Positions 8,869-16,817 of a stretch of DNA of 64,000 bases are shown here, piece by piece. Position 1 is the first letter of the stretch; the number at the start of each line of letters is the position of its first letter. This stretch comes from a virus. Location of the stretch: positions 1 to 64,000 of the IMG/VR virus record IMGVR_UViG_3300036715_001140, one strand, 5' to 3'. Both the position numbers and the translations under genes were made by a program. Below the pieces are notes generated by a model. It saw only the letters and a list, made by a program, of their open reading frames with translations, ran no database searches and was not told where the DNA came from.

Positions 8869-9765
8869 ATGAACAACAGCAATGGACAAATTATGCCACC
8901 GAAGAGGAAAGCTATTCTAAAACCTGTATCATCACAACTACAAGAACCTGTATCTAAAACTCAAGATCAAGCTCATTCTGAGAAACAAAGATTTCAGAAT
9001 GATGGTCGTTATGTCTTATTACAAGAACTTCCTTCACAGTATCATCCACGATTTGGGTACGACTTTGAAGAACTATGGATCAGACAATTAACTACTAATG
9101 AAGCTCGCTTGATACATATGGCTAAAGTTAGTAATAACATTACTTATTTGATTAGTGCAGTTGGAGCATGTTTAAGTCAACCAATAAACAAGTTAATTGT
9201 GGAAGACTTTGAGTTCTGTCTTTATTGGTTACGTTTAAATAGTTACCCTGCAAGACCTTTTCATGTTACTTGGACTTGTGATAATGAACTTGAAGATCTA
9301 GATGAAAATGGTAACAAGAAGATTTGCGGTCATAAAGATCAATTATCACAAATAAAGAAATCCGATATAACTATTAACCATATACCAGATGATTTTAAAA
9401 TGTTACCAGAGGTTGCATTTCCTACAATGCGATTCTTTGAAGAGCTGGATTCTCTTAGACGAAGGATCGAGTCATTTAAAAACTCCGATCTTACAGATGA
9501 GGATGAAGAAAAAGAATATACCTCTTTAATGGGAGATCTTTATTTAGCAGATATAGCTCAATGGATTAAAGCTGGAGATTCATTAGCTGAAAAATTGATG
9601 ATTTTAAATGAGCAACCTAATCTTGTGCTTCAAGAAAAAATTGAGGGGTTTGTAGAGAAACTTCCTCAATTTGGGGTATCTGAATGGATATCTTTAAAAT
9701 GTCAAGCTTGCGGAGGTATAATGAGAAGGAAACTGACATTGAATTATCTTTCCTTCTTTCCCTAG
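8869..9765 (+). CDS. Tail assembly chaperone, short form
   Basis: A 298-aa protein directly upstream of the tape-measure-like gene, where lambda gpG, P2 E and myovirus equivalents lie. It has a disordered N-terminus (1-45), a helical core, and two pairs of potential zinc ligands: Cys then a Cys-Gly-His around residues 140-155, and C-x2-C near the C-terminus ('KCQACGGIMRRK'). The frame ends at TAG 9763-9765 immediately after a CCC proline codon. A 44-codon open frame in +1 continues without a start signal, so a longer product is likely (see 9764-9898). The call rests on position and this two-frame structure; T4 gp26-type baseplate assembly proteins are a related alternative. Confidence 0.7.
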   Translation: MNNSNGQIMPPKRKAILKPVSSQLQEPVSKTQDQAHSEKQRFQNDGRYVLLQELPSQYHPRFGYDFEELWIRQLTTNEARLIHMAKVSNNITYLISAVGACLSQPINKLIVEDFEFCLYWLRLNSYPARPFHVTWTCDNELEDLDENGNKKICGHKDQLSQIKKSDITINHIPDDFKMLPEVAFPTMRFFEELDSLRRRIESFKNSDLTDEDEEKEYTSLMGDLYLADIAQWIKAGDSLAEKLMILNEQPNLVLQEKIEGFVEKLPQFGVSEWISLKCQACGGIMRRKLTLNYLSFFP

Positions 9766-9766
9766 C
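9757..9766 (+). promoter_or_regulatory. Candidate +1 programmed frameshift site (TTT CCC TAG C)
   Basis: In the zero frame the ribosome reads TTT, CCC, then stop TAG. Slippage of tRNA-Pro from CCC to CCT (+1) bypasses the stop and continues at AGC 9764. A proline codon before a shifty stop is the arrangement known for +1 frameshifting in Listeria phage PSA structural genes. The use of the site here is inferred from sequence. Confidence 0.65.
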
Positions 9767-9898
9767 CTGACTATACAACAGATACTAGATACTCAGTGGA
9801 CTTTAGCTACAAAATGTAATATACCACCTAATGATAATATGCCTATAATGAACTTGTTATACTGGGCTTCTTTATACAAAGAAGATATCTCAAAATAA
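9764..9898 (+). CDS. Frameshift-encoded C-terminal extension of the chaperone
   Basis: This frame is open from 9743 to TAA 9896-9898 and encodes 44 residues after the slip, including 'LTIQQILDTQWTLATKCN' and 'NMPIMNLLYWASLYKED'. That looks like a genuine helical domain and not random read-through. It has no upstream ribosome-binding site and only late internal ATG codons, so independent translation is unlikely. Joined by +1 slippage, the long form would be about 342 aa, paralleling gpG/gpGT. It fills what would otherwise be a 144-bp gap in an otherwise compact operon. Confidence 0.65.
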   Translation, partial: SLTIQQILDTQWTLATKCNIPPNDNMPIMNLLYWASLYKEDISK

Positions 9899-9909
9899 AG
9901 TAGGATGTT

Positions 9910-12732
9910 ATGGCTAATTCATTATTCAGTAACGTAATGAAAGATATAAAATTAAATACTATAGACATAGTTAAAAATAAGTATCAAGATGTAAAAACTA
10001 ATGTTAGGAATAATGTTGCAGATAGAGCAGGTTCATTAAGCCAAACTCTATCTAAGCATGCTCCAAACACGTATCCAAACTCCTCTTTATCTAGAACCTT
10101 AGAAAAGATTGCAGGTAGTAAAGTACAAGATATAAGAGAAGATGCTAAGAAGAGATTAGAAAGAACTCAGGACGCCGCAGCTCAGGAACAACAGACTGAA
10201 GCTTTAGATGGAATGGATAAATCTTTAACAGCGCAGTTAAAGCTGGTTAATAAAAATCTAGAAAAAATAGACAAGACTATAAGAGTAACTGGTTCTGATG
10301 GAGGTTTACTTGGCAAGTACTTAGAGTACAGAGGACTAAAAGGTACTTTAAAAGGTAAAGGTACTTGGTATAATCCAAAAACCTGGTTTAATAAAGGTGC
10401 TGGTTCTACTACAGAAGCTGCTGCCGAAGCAGCAGAAGCTACAGGAGCTACAGCAGCAGAGACTACAGAAGCTACAGCCGCAGCAGCAGATACTACAGCA
10501 GTCGCAGCTTCTACTGGAAGTCGTGTTTTGTCAGGAGCTACTAAGGTAATAGGTAGAGTTGCATTACCTCTAACAGGTTTAATTGCAGGATATTCAGAGT
10601 ATAATTCAGCAGATAATAAAGATCAATCCACTGAGGTAAAAACTGCAAGAGCTGTAACTACTGGTGCTGGTACAATGGCAGGTGCACTAGGTGGTGCTAA
10701 ACTAGGCGCAATGGGTGGTGCTGCTTTAGGCTCTGTAATACCAGGTTTAGGAACTACGGTTGGAGGTATTGTAGGAGCTATAGTAGGTGGTATTGGTGGT
10801 GCATTCGGTGGAGAGAAATTTTCAAAGTGGATCTCAAGAAAAGTATTTAAAAGTGATGAAACTAAACAAAAAGATGTAGATACTAAAAAAGAACTTACTG
10901 ATAATTTTGATACTAGAAATGCCTTAATTATAAACAAGGCAGAAGATATAACAAATAAATCAACTGCCCTAACAGGTAATGAAGAAGGTGATGAAGAAGG
11001 TGAAGGGCCTACTTACTTAGAAAAACAAGACGCTAAAAATCTAAAAGATTTGACCACAATTACTAAGGAAGCGTATAGACCTAGAGGACTAATGGAACGT
11101 CTATTTTCTACTTTAAGTGCACCGTTTGAGTGGCTTAGAAGTAAGCTTGGTGGTGGTCCCTCAACTCCTACAGGAGGAGCACCTATAGGTGCTCCAAGTT
11201 CTAGTGATGCAGAAGTACCTATGGCTTCTTCACATGGTACACCATCTTCTTCTTCTTCATATGGTACACCATCTTCTTCTTCATATGATACACCTTCTTC
11301 TTCAGGAAGTACCACATCAAGCACTTCAGGTTCTATAGATACTTCCAACATTGTTGCAGAAGGTTTTGCAGGAGCAGCCCTTTCCGGAATACCTTATAAT
11401 AACAAACGAGATGGAACAGGAATGGACTGTTCCGAAATAAGCCAAGCTGCTTATCGTGCTGCTGGAATATCAATTCCAGGTACTGCTGAAGCTCAAAGAA
11501 AAGATGTTCTAAAAAATGGTACTCCTGTTACTAGTATAAAAGATCTTCAGCCTGGAGATCTTATCTTCTATCATAGTGAAAAAGAAGAAGCTTTAAGAAA
11601 AGCTGGAATAGCAGGTGGTGGAGCTAGAAAGCCAGTAGGGCCTTTTGGTGCGACACATGTAGCTGTATACCTAGGTAAGGATCCAGTTACTGGCAAACCT
11701 AAGATGTTTGAGTCTGGAAATAGTAAAACTGGTGCTAAGTCAGGTGTGAAAGACTTTAGAGCCAAAGGTTTTATAATGGGTGGACGCCCAACTAAGTCAG
11801 GAGATTCTGGTAAAAGAGTAATGGCTGCCTTAGTAGGAAATCAAGGTGGTTCAATTCCTAAAGACGACATACAAGTCGCATCTTCTGACAAAGCAGAGCC
11901 AGAAACAACTCAAAGTACCAGTACACAAAAAGCTTCTTCAGAAGACTTTAAAACTGTTACATCACCAGAAGAAGACATTAAAAAAGAAGAACCTTATGAT
12001 GTGGCCTCCGTTGCTTTACCTTCTGATATTGATTCTGAACCACAAGGTCTTGTAAAACAGTTATTAAAATCTGATAATTTTGTAGCTGCTTCTTCACCTG
12101 CGGTTAAGAAAGAAGAACCACTGTTAGATACAGTTAGTGCTGTAGAAGCAGCGTCTAATATACCGGCATCTTCTGGAACTAACTTGCCTATTTCTTCAAC
12201 TGAAGGTTTAAAACCAGAAACAACTACGAATAACAGTGGTCTATTAGGATTCTTAAATAAGGTTTTAAGCACAGTTACTGGTGCGGCGACTTCTGGATAC
12301 TCTGATTTAAAAGATTCTGGTGGAAAACTATATGATAAAATTTCTAATGGAATTAGTGATACTGTAGGAGCAGGACTAGATACTTTAAAAAATAAAGCAC
12401 AGTCTGCTACTGATACGGTTATGGGTTCATGGGATAACTTAGCTTCTTCTGCCTTTCCAGTAATTGATGGAGCTACGGGAGCAGTAAATAGAGCTTTTAG
12501 TGGAGTGCCAGATGCCCAGACTGTAAAATCACCTGAGTCAATAGTATTACCACCAAGAGCAGAGCTGACATCAAATAAGCCTACTACAAATAAAGATAAT
12601 AAAGTTAGTCAACAACCAAGCTATCCACCTACTGCTAATCTGCCTGCCGCAGAAGTTCCAAGTTTAAGAACTGATGGAATGTTTATGGTTGAGGATGGTG
12701 GACTAAATCTTATTATATTAGGAGTAGTTTAA
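9910..12732 (+). CDS. Tape-measure-like tail protein with NlpC/P60 domain
   Basis: A 940-aa protein at the tape-measure position. The first 130 residues are helical and coiled-coil-like. An Ala/Thr-rich linker precedes a Gly/Ala-rich hydrophobic segment (about 253-302) resembling a membrane-inserting glycine zipper. A Ser/Thr/Pro linker leads to an NlpC/P60-type peptidase domain (about 484-620) with a nucleophile Cys at 507 in 'GMDCSEISQAAY' and a His at 583 in 'ATHVAVYLG'. The C-terminal 320 residues are low complexity with amphipathic helices. A role in tube length control plus local cell-wall cleavage at infection is inferred. It may be a hub lysozyme-type protein instead, since the length is modest for a jumbo-phage tape measure. 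Confidence 0.7.
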   Translation: MANSLFSNVMKDIKLNTIDIVKNKYQDVKTNVRNNVADRAGSLSQTLSKHAPNTYPNSSLSRTLEKIAGSKVQDIREDAKKRLERTQDAAAQEQQTEALDGMDKSLTAQLKLVNKNLEKIDKTIRVTGSDGGLLGKYLEYRGLKGTLKGKGTWYNPKTWFNKGAGSTTEAAAEAAEATGATAAETTEATAAAADTTAVAASTGSRVLSGATKVIGRVALPLTGLIAGYSEYNSADNKDQSTEVKTARAVTTGAGTMAGALGGAKLGAMGGAALGSVIPGLGTTVGGIVGAIVGGIGGAFGGEKFSKWISRKVFKSDETKQKDVDTKKELTDNFDTRNALIINKAEDITNKSTALTGNEEGDEEGEGPTYLEKQDAKNLKDLTTITKEAYRPRGLMERLFSTLSAPFEWLRSKLGGGPSTPTGGAPIGAPSSSDAEVPMASSHGTPSSSSSYGTPSSSSYDTPSSSGSTTSSTSGSIDTSNIVAEGFAGAALSGIPYNNKRDGTGMDCSEISQAAYRAAGISIPGTAEAQRKDVLKNGTPVTSIKDLQPGDLIFYHSEKEEALRKAGIAGGGARKPVGPFGATHVAVYLGKDPVTGKPKMFESGNSKTGAKSGVKDFRAKGFIMGGRPTKSGDSGKRVMAALVGNQGGSIPKDDIQVASSDKAEPETTQSTSTQKASSEDFKTVTSPEEDIKKEEPYDVASVALPSDIDSEPQGLVKQLLKSDNFVAASSPAVKKEEPLLDTVSAVEAASNIPASSGTNLPISSTEGLKPETTTNNSGLLGFLNKVLSTVTGAATSGYSDLKDSGGKLYDKISNGISDTVGAGLDTLKNKAQSATDTVMGSWDNLASSAFPVIDGATGAVNRAFSGVPDAQTVKSPESIVLPPRAELTSNKPTTNKDNKVSQQPSYPPTANLPAAEVPSLRTDGMFMVEDGGLNLIILGVV

Positions 12733-12733
12733 T

Positions 12734-13351
12734 ATGTCTGAAATAGGTGGATATGAGTCTTTAAATAAAAATTATAGAGTATGGTTAAGTAAAGGTAGTT
12801 CAATAGTATCTACACCAATGGCTGAGAATTTTTCTACTTCTTTAGATATAACATGGAATCCAATACTTGCCGGTGGTATGCAAGAAGCAATGTCAGCTAT
12901 GGTAGGTGGAAATGTTACTGAATGGGTTAATAAGACTGCCGCAGCAGGTGGTTTTAACTTTCAGAATAAACAGTTAAGTGCTCAATTATGGCAAGGATCT
13001 TCGTATATTTCATATAATATTCCTTTTGTGTTTAAGGTAGAGAAAGATCCTCAAAGAGAACTTGTTGAACCAATAAAAGAAATAATGAAGATGGCTCTAC
13101 CTAGAGAATTTGGTCCTATCCTTAAAGCGCCTTATACACCTATGTTACCGGATAGCGAAACTAATTCTCCAGTAGAAGTTAGATTTGGAAATTTCATGGT
13201 TCTTAAAAATTGTGTAATAACTAATATAAGTCAGACATATGATGCAATTTTTGATTCTGATGGTAGACCTTTAAGTGCTAAGTTAGATGTTTCAGTAATA
13301 TCTACTTATATTATCGTCTATGATGATATTCAAACTATGTTCAAACATTAA
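12734..13351 (+). CDS. Baseplate tube-initiator-like protein (gp48/gp54 type)
   Basis: A 205-aa protein just downstream of the tape-measure-like gene. The C-terminal half carries 'VRFGNFMVLKNCVITNISQ' followed by 'DSDGRPLSAKLDVSVIST', a pattern common in myovirus proteins that cap the baseplate hub and nucleate the tube. An alternative is a LysM-less member of the Mu/PBSX hub-associated proteins. It starts 1 bp after the previous stop and is followed by gp53-like and hub genes, which supports a baseplate role. Confidence 0.5.
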   Translation: MSEIGGYESLNKNYRVWLSKGSSIVSTPMAENFSTSLDITWNPILAGGMQEAMSAMVGGNVTEWVNKTAAAGGFNFQNKQLSAQLWQGSSYISYNIPFVFKVEKDPQRELVEPIKEIMKMALPREFGPILKAPYTPMLPDSETNSPVEVRFGNFMVLKNCVITNISQTYDAIFDSDGRPLSAKLDVSVISTYIIVYDDIQTMFKH

Positions 13352-13365
13352 CTAGAGGTTATTAT

Positions 13366-13698
13366 ATGTCGATATATGATAGACATTTATATCTAACTAG
13401 AGATAACTTAGGTAATGACCCTCTCACAGATAAATTGGTTGATAAAATAATGGTAATACCTTATTCTTCAATATATGAAATACCTTTTTATAATGAGAAT
13501 AGGCCAGATAAAATTTCAGCTTTATTCTTTGGTTCACCTGAGTTATATTGGGTAATACTTGTTTATAATAAACTTATTGCAAATACTGAACTGACTGCAG
13601 GATCATTTATAAAGATACCTAATTTTACTATTTTAAATGATCTTTTAGTTAAACAGAGCCAAGGTAAACGTTTATCCAAACAAATTTATTTGAAATAA
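13366..13698 (+). CDS. Baseplate wedge protein, T4 gp53-like
   Basis: A 110-aa protein. The segment 'ALFFGSPELYWVILVYNKL' followed by 'LTAGSFIKIPNF' is the characteristic LysM-like signature of gp53-family baseplate wedge proteins (a Trp/Asn helix, then a strand ending in Ile-Pro). Length is compatible with the minimal members of the family. It lies between the tube-initiator-like and hub genes. AGAGG precedes the ATG. Confidence 0.75.
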   Translation: MSIYDRHLYLTRDNLGNDPLTDKLVDKIMVIPYSSIYEIPFYNENRPDKISALFFGSPELYWVILVYNKLIANTELTAGSFIKIPNFTILNDLLVKQSQGKRLSKQIYLK

Positions 13699-13710
13699 CT
13701 AGAGGCCTTT

Positions 13711-15285
13711 ATGTCAGTAATAGCACTAGATGGACAACTATTTTTAGACCTTAAGGTAGATGATCAAGATCTACCTGTAGCTGGAGTAGATTTTTTGGAT
13801 CAAATAACTATGCTTCAAGACGTATCTTCTGGAATACCAACGTTGACATTAACCGTCAATGACTCAGAAGGTATATTTTCTGATTTACATCCTTTGTCTG
13901 ATGCCAATAAATTTTCAATTACTATTGGTAAAGATAAAGATGAACTATCTAGCAATAGACCTTATGAGTTTAGGCTATTTAGTTGGAAGGCTATACAGTA
14001 TAGCCGTGGTTTAAAATATGTAATACACGCTGTTTTAGACAACTATAAGTTTATAAAAAAGATAAAGACCAAAGCATATAAAGGAACAAGCTATAAAGTA
14101 ATAAAAGAAATTGTAGAAGACTGTGGTTTAGACTTTGTAGGAGATAGTTCTGGAGACCCTTGTTCAGATGAACAAACGTGGATAAATGTTTGTGATCCTG
14201 TTGCTATTTTCATAAAGAAAATAACTCAACATAGTTATTCAGAAAATGGTGTAATGCTAGCTTGTGCTTCTTTTAATGGTGACTTTATTTATAAAAATAT
14301 AAATAATGCCTTTTCTGAATCTACGCAACCTTATGCTAGTTTTGACTCAGACCTAGATTCTAAGAAAACTGATAATACTACTACTAGTCCAGCAACTACT
14401 TCTAATCCTTCTTCTATTGGAGGAACAGACTTTAGCAGTTCTCCTGATAAGTATACAATGAGAGAATATACAACTAGCAGTTCTTCTGGATTCTTAAACT
14501 CATGGGTAAACTATGGATATAAGATGATAGAAGATTTAATGTCTGGAAGTAATGAAGAGTATAGTGGTGTTTCAATACCTTCAGCGGATGGTGCTGCTTC
14601 TATAAATACTGAAATATCTGATCAGATAGAAATAGCCCGTAGAGATTATGCTCCTATAGACTGTGGAAATACCTATCCAAAATATTGGAAGGCTTACCAT
14701 AGAAATCTTCGTATGTTAGGATTATTTAGTCAAAAATCAACTTTCTTGGTTGATACTGTTACTAATTTACAACCATTAGATCCTATTGATCTTAAATTCT
14801 ATAATCTATCTACTGGAAAGCCTAATGGCTATAGTGGTAGATATATTGTTGGGGCACATAAAATTGTCATAAAAGGTACAAAGTATGCAGAGTTGTTTGA
14901 AGTGTATAAAATGACAGTACCTAAAACAAGCTCAAGTTCAACAGAAGCAGATAATTCTTCAAATATAACTAATGCACCTAGTGATAATAGTAGTAGTCAA
15001 AAATTACCTAAACTTGCAGATTCACCACCACCTCAAGGGTCTGCTTTTAGTGGAACTAAAACTAGCTCTGGCGGTATAGCTGTTAATGATATGGAACCTT
15101 TAGTATCTGGTGATAAACCTGTTAGTGATAATCAATTGATACAACCTAAAGAAGTTAATACTTTGCCTCTTGCTTCTGATGTACTTAAGTCCAATAAAAC
15201 TTCTAGTACAACGAATACAAGTCAAGTATCACAAAGTAGTAGTATTATAGCTGTAAAGAATTTAGGAGAGTTACCTAATATATAG
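13711..15285 (+). CDS. Baseplate hub protein (gp27/gpD-like)
   Basis: A 524-aa protein. The N-terminal 200 residues show hub-type features: strands starting 'FLDQITMLQDVSSGIPTLTL', then 'YKGTSYKVIKEIVEDCGLDF', a motif frequent in hub proteins of contractile tails. A Ser/Thr linker (about 220-265) interrupts the fold. A second beta region around 305-405 has 'FLVDTVTNLQPLDPIDLKFYNLS'. The last 115 residues are low-complexity and probably disordered. The hub would form the central ring that carries the spike encoded at 31650. Confidence 0.7.
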   Translation: MSVIALDGQLFLDLKVDDQDLPVAGVDFLDQITMLQDVSSGIPTLTLTVNDSEGIFSDLHPLSDANKFSITIGKDKDELSSNRPYEFRLFSWKAIQYSRGLKYVIHAVLDNYKFIKKIKTKAYKGTSYKVIKEIVEDCGLDFVGDSSGDPCSDEQTWINVCDPVAIFIKKITQHSYSENGVMLACASFNGDFIYKNINNAFSESTQPYASFDSDLDSKKTDNTTTSPATTSNPSSIGGTDFSSSPDKYTMREYTTSSSSGFLNSWVNYGYKMIEDLMSGSNEEYSGVSIPSADGAASINTEISDQIEIARRDYAPIDCGNTYPKYWKAYHRNLRMLGLFSQKSTFLVDTVTNLQPLDPIDLKFYNLSTGKPNGYSGRYIVGAHKIVIKGTKYAELFEVYKMTVPKTSSSSTEADNSSNITNAPSDNSSSQKLPKLADSPPPQGSAFSGTKTSSGGIAVNDMEPLVSGDKPVSDNQLIQPKEVNTLPLASDVLKSNKTSSTTNTSQVSQSSSIIAVKNLGELPNI

Positions 15286-15306
15286 TAAATTAGCGAGGAA
15301 ATAAAA

Positions 15307-15852
15307 ATGGGTAATTTTGATTATGCTCAAAGAGTAACAATGTCTGATGGTGATTATCCTATTGATGATAAGAGTACGTTAAAAAGCGGTGATTGGAATA
15401 ATACTACAATCCTACAGCCTTGGGATGCAATTGAGTCTAATGGTGTACTAAGACCACAAACTGGTTCAAAACGTCCATGTTATGCAACATACATGACCAG
15501 AAGAAAAGCTGTAAGTCAAATGAAAGTTACAATAGTTGGAACTTATAGAAAAATAAGTCTTAAACTACCTGGACTAGAATACTTATTTGACAATGCACCA
15601 AATGGTTGGTTAGACTTAACCATGTTATATGATGGGTATGATACTCCAGGATCTGGAAGAAACAGTAATGGATGTGCTTTAGGTATTGCTGCAAATGGAG
15701 GAAGCGGTCTTTTTATTGCTACCTTTGGTAGACAATCTAGCACTAATAGTAGTAACAATACTATTTTAGTAAGGATAAAACTCGAAGCTCTTGATGTTAT
15801 AAAAGGAATAACCTTAGAAGGAATGGTTGAAAATCCAGATATAGTATGGTGA
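15307..15852 (+). CDS. Unassigned virion protein
   Basis: A 181-aa beta-rich protein of unknown family, with Gly/Ser/Asn loops ('GSGRNSNGCALGIAANGG'). It follows the hub and precedes appendage genes, so a baseplate-peripheral or fibre-attachment role is plausible. GCGAGGAA is a clear ribosome-binding site. Confidence 0.45.
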   Translation: MGNFDYAQRVTMSDGDYPIDDKSTLKSGDWNNTTILQPWDAIESNGVLRPQTGSKRPCYATYMTRRKAVSQMKVTIVGTYRKISLKLPGLEYLFDNAPNGWLDLTMLYDGYDTPGSGRNSNGCALGIAANGGSGLFIATFGRQSSTNSSNNTILVRIKLEALDVIKGITLEGMVENPDIVW

Positions 15853-15879
15853 CATAGTTGTCGGTAGTGGAGACTAAAA

Positions 15880-16791
15880 ATGGCAATTTCAGATACTAAA
15901 AAATTAGATATAGTTTGGAAGAAACTTTTTGGTGTAGCTGAAACTGATATTTTAAATAAGGATGTTTTGAATGAAACAATTTATACTAACGTAATATCTT
16001 ATGGTCATGAGATTTGGACAGACTCAGGTAAAATACCTTCTACACCGCCTATATCAAATACTAGAGAAATTGGCTTATATAAAGATGATACTATAGCTAA
16101 GATGGTTGTTGATGAAACAGTCCCTGGTAATAGAACTTGGTTAGCAGTAGATAATAGCAATGTACGATTACGAGACTGGATTCCTCCATCTTTAGGCTAT
16201 AGTTATGCAGTAAGAATATATGTAGAAAATTTAGACTATGGGACACATAGAAAGATTATAAATCCTACACTACTAACAATGGAGTATGTATTTGATTATA
16301 ACGCTGGTGTATTATATTTTCCAAATTGCGTTCCTTCAGATGTATTATCTAATAATGCAGTTTTATATATTGAAGGTTACAGATATATAGGGCCTAAAGG
16401 CGTTGGAGATGGCGGTGGTCCTATCGAACCTCCTAAACCTGTAGGAGATTTAGTATATGAACTTTCTGGATCTATCTTCGGTTCAGCTAAGCCTGATGAA
16501 GTAGTAATGCGTTTTGTTGTAGCAGCACCAATACGAATAGATAGAAATTTTCCTAAGTCACAGGCTTACTGTACTATTAAACCTAAAAGAGATACTGAAC
16601 TGTTGATAACCAGAAATGACAGTATATTTGGCAAGATAGTTTTTAGAGCAAATGGAGATGGTTACGGAGAGTATAGAGGAATAGAGACTTTATTATTTCC
16701 AAAAGATATTTTATTAGTAAAAGCTCCATCTGATTATGATAATACGATGAGAGATGTAGAATGGACTATAGTAGCACAACCTGCAGGATAA
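15880..16791 (+). CDS. Unassigned tail/baseplate appendage protein
   Basis: A 303-aa protein. The N-terminal half begins with a helix ('KKLDIVWKKLFGVAETDI') of a type found at the start of phage tail-appendage proteins. A Gly/Pro-rich hinge (about 170-185, 'VGDGGGPIEPPKPVGD') separates it from a beta-sandwich-like C-terminal domain containing 'KRDTELLITRNDSIFGKIVFRANGDG'. The two-domain, hinged build suggests a connector to fibres. Function is otherwise unassigned. Confidence 0.45.
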   Translation: MAISDTKKLDIVWKKLFGVAETDILNKDVLNETIYTNVISYGHEIWTDSGKIPSTPPISNTREIGLYKDDTIAKMVVDETVPGNRTWLAVDNSNVRLRDWIPPSLGYSYAVRIYVENLDYGTHRKIINPTLLTMEYVFDYNAGVLYFPNCVPSDVLSNNAVLYIEGYRYIGPKGVGDGGGPIEPPKPVGDLVYELSGSIFGSAKPDEVVMRFVVAAPIRIDRNFPKSQAYCTIKPKRDTELLITRNDSIFGKIVFRANGDGYGEYRGIETLLFPKDILLVKAPSDYDNTMRDVEWTIVAQPAG

Positions 16792-16817
16792 ACTTCGTCT
16801 ATACATGAGGTATAAAG

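Noticed and set aside
10623-11351. Minus-strand open frames antisense to the tape-measure-like gene
   Set aside because: They mirror Gly/Ala- and Ser-rich low-complexity codons of the sense gene and lack start signals.
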